Positions 5,357 through 6,924 of a stretch of 6,924 nt of DNA are shown in pieces. The notes under the pieces were generated by a model that did not search any database, was not told where the DNA came from, and saw nothing but the letters and a program-made list of their open reading frames with translations. The position numbers were made by a program, and so were the translations under genes. Every line of letters starts with the position of its first letter. The stretch's first letter is position 1. Origin of the DNA: Nitrospinota bacterium (GTDB lineage Bacteria; JAUXIQ01). Where the stretch lies: contig JAUXIQ010000103.1 of NCBI GenBank assembly GCA_030620925.1, forward strand, positions 1 to 6,924, written 5' to 3'.

Positions 5357-6904
5357 TCACTCTTCAGTCTCTATGGTGACCCTGAGTACCTCTTCCACAC
5401 TGGTCAAACCCTGCCGGACTTTATCCCAGCCGTCCTCCCGGAGCAGACGCATGCCCTGCCCTATTCCCTTCTGCCTGATGATGTTGGAGCTGGTCTTGGC
5501 AACGATCGATTCACGTATGGCGTCGGTTACCGACAGGAGCTCAAAAATACCCAAACGGCCCCTATAGCCGGTTTGGTCGCACTCCGGGCACCCTTTGGGT
5601 CGGTAGACAACAACGTCCTCTTTAAGGGCATCGACGTCTATACCCTTGAGAACGTCAGAGTCGGGACGGTAGGACTCCTTGCACTGCGGACAAAGGATAC
5701 GCACCAGGCGCTGGGCCAGGATTCCTTCCAGAGACGAGGCCACCAGATAGTGTTCGACCCCCATATCCAGGAGCCGGGTGATCGCCCCCGCTGCGTCGTT
5801 GGTGTGCAGAGTGCTCATGACCAGGTGTCCGGTGAGGGCGGACTCTATGGCTATCTCCGCCGTCTCGGCGTCGCGTATCTCGCCCACCATTATTATATCC
5901 GGGTCCTGGCGTACGATGGACCTCAGACCGTTGGCGAAGGTAAGCCCTATCTGGGGTTTAACCTGTATCTGGTTCACACCGACCAGTTGATACTCCACGG
6001 GGTCTTCGACGGTGATGACCTTTTTCTCGTGAGTGCTTATTTTCTGCAGCGCTGCGTAGAGAGTGGTGGTCTTACCGCTGCCGGTGGGCCCGGTTACCAG
6101 GATCATCCCGTAAGGTTTCTCGATTACTCGCTTAAAGAACTCCAGGTCTCTCACCGGAAAACCCAGCTCCTCCAGGCTCAACAGTATGCTGCCCCTGTCG
6201 AGCAACCTCATTACCACGCTTTCCCCGTAGAGGGTGGGCACCGTGGAGACGCGTATATCCACCTCCCTGCCCGAAACCCGGAGGCGGATGCGGCCGTCCT
6301 GGGGCAGTCTCCTCTCAGCTATATTCAGGTCGGCCATCAGCTTCACCCTGGAGATAATGGCCGATTGCAGTCTACGGGGCGGGGTATCCACATCCCTGAG
6401 CACACCGTCTACACGATAGCGGACATATAGTCTATCCTCGAAAGGCTCGATATGAATATCGCTGGCCCGGTTCTCAACGGCTTTAGTGATGAACAGGTTC
6501 ACAAGTTTTATTATGGGGGCCTCGGAGGCCATGTCGCGAAGGTGGTCTACATCCTCCTTATCTTCGCTCCCGACGTCCATCCCTTCCCCCTTCATGTCGT
6601 CGATTATCTTCTCCATGGTGGTTGCGCCGCTGCCGTAGAACCTCTCGATGGCCTCCAGTATATCTTTGCCCTCCCCGACGTGAACTTTCAGTTGATACCC
6701 GGTGGCGAGCTTGATGCCGTCGAGCGTTTTAAAATCCCAGGGGTCGGCGATAGCAACGAAGAGGGTATCGCCATCCAGCCTGAGGGGATACACGAGGTGT
6801 TCCTTGAGAAACTTTACCGAGAGGTTCCCAACGAAGTTGGGCTGCTGCAAAAGCTCTGATGAGTCCACCCGCGGATAGTCCGGCTCACCGTCTTCCGGGG
6901 TCAT
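5357..6904 (-). CDS. gspE: GspE, type II secretion system hexameric ATPase (start uncertain, possibly 5'-partial)
   Basis: Cytoplasmic secretion ATPase that powers pseudopilus assembly and docks on GspL and GspF at the inner membrane. Seen in the 515-residue reading: an N-terminal T2SSE_N-like domain (about residues 20-90), an acidic linker (about 100-125), then the ATPase core with Walker A GPTGSGKT (272-279), Asp box around VEDPVEYQ (299-306), Walker B with IMVGEIRD (338-345) and His box TGHLVMSTLHTND (358-370). A zinc-binding tetracysteine pair follows, CPQC (405-408) and CPEC (439-442), typical of GspE. The ATG at 6904 has no convincing Shine-Dalgarno, and the frame stays open upstream to the window edge, so the true start may lie outside. 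Full-length GspE proteins often carry more N-terminal sequence. It is the first of the collinear gsp genes here. Related PilB/MshE ATPases share these motifs, but the neighbouring pseudopilin set makes GspE the clear choice. Confidence 0.96.
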   Translation of the reverse strand: MTPEDGEPDYPRVDSSELLQQPNFVGNLSVKFLKEHLVYPLRLDGDTLFVAIADPWDFKTLDGIKLATGYQLKVHVGEGKDILEAIERFYGSGATTMEKIIDDMKGEGMDVGSEDKEDVDHLRDMASEAPIIKLVNLFITKAVENRASDIHIEPFEDRLYVRYRVDGVLRDVDTPPRRLQSAIISRVKLMADLNIAERRLPQDGRIRLRVSGREVDIRVSTVPTLYGESVVMRLLDRGSILLSLEELGFPVRDLEFFKRVIEKPYGMILVTGPTGSGKTTTLYAALQKISTHEKKVITVEDPVEYQLVGVNQIQVKPQIGLTFANGLRSIVRQDPDIIMVGEIRDAETAEIAIESALTGHLVMSTLHTNDAAGAITRLLDMGVEHYLVASSLEGILAQRLVRILCPQCKESYRPDSDVLKGIDVDALKEDVVVYRPKGCPECDQTGYRGRLGIFELLSVTDAIRESIVAKTSSNIIRQKGIGQGMRLLREDGWDKVRQGLTSVEEVLRVTIETEE

Positions 6905-6924
6905 GCGGACTTCTCGCAGCAGGC

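Noticed and set aside
5210-6430. A 406-codon plus-strand open frame opposite gspE, and other long plus-strand frames (e.g. 3207-4004, 4127-4942).
   Set aside because: They lie antisense to genes with full family motifs, their translations are rich in His, Pro, Arg and Gln without any domain, and they lack plausible ribosome sites. They are shadows of the minus-strand genes.

Overview
The window is almost entirely one type II secretion (T2SS, general secretory pathway) gene cluster. Everything is read from the minus strand, so gene order runs from high to low coordinates: gspE, gspF, gspG, gspH, gspI, gspJ, gspK, then the 5' part of gspL, which runs off the low-coordinate edge. A T2SS implies a diderm (Gram-negative) host. 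The E-F-G-H-I-J-K-L order, a GspL with a clear PilM-like module, TTG/GTG starts, frequent ATA and AGG/AGA codons and a base composition somewhat above half G+C suggest a non-enteric lineage such as the former Deltaproteobacteria or a neighbour. The sequence alone does not fix the taxon. No mobile element, tRNA, rRNA or CRISPR array was seen.

Layout, in transcription order. gspE (hexameric secretion ATPase) enters from the high-coordinate edge. A 138-nt gap with a strong hairpin just after its stop separates it from gspF (inner-membrane platform protein). A 98-nt gap leads to gspG (major pseudopilin). gspH, gspI, gspJ and gspK (minor pseudopilins) follow very tightly: gspH probably starts a few bases after gspG ends, gspI overlaps gspH by 20 nt, gspJ follows after 25 nt, and gspK overlaps gspJ in an ATGA. 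After gspK there is a 221-nt non-coding gap, then gspL.

How the genes work together. GspE hydrolyses ATP at the cytoplasmic face. GspL links it to the membrane, and GspF sits in the centre of the platform. Together they drive assembly of GspG into a periplasmic pseudopilus, with the H/I/J/K complex at its tip, and this pushes folded exoproteins through the GspD secretin. GspD, GspC, GspM and the prepilin peptidase GspO/PilD are not in the window. gspD/gspC may lie upstream of gspE and gspM downstream of gspL.

The most notable non-coding feature is the gspK-gspL gap. It holds a good sigma-70-type promoter (perfect TATAAT) pointing at gspL. This is followed by a roughly 90-nt predicted leader with several adjacent hairpins, and the last of these presents the gspL Shine-Dalgarno as its loop. 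This suggests that gspL and whatever follows it are transcribed and translationally controlled apart from the pseudopilin genes. Nothing in the coding part points to a new protein system. It is a standard T2SS with a few local peculiarities, recorded as findings.
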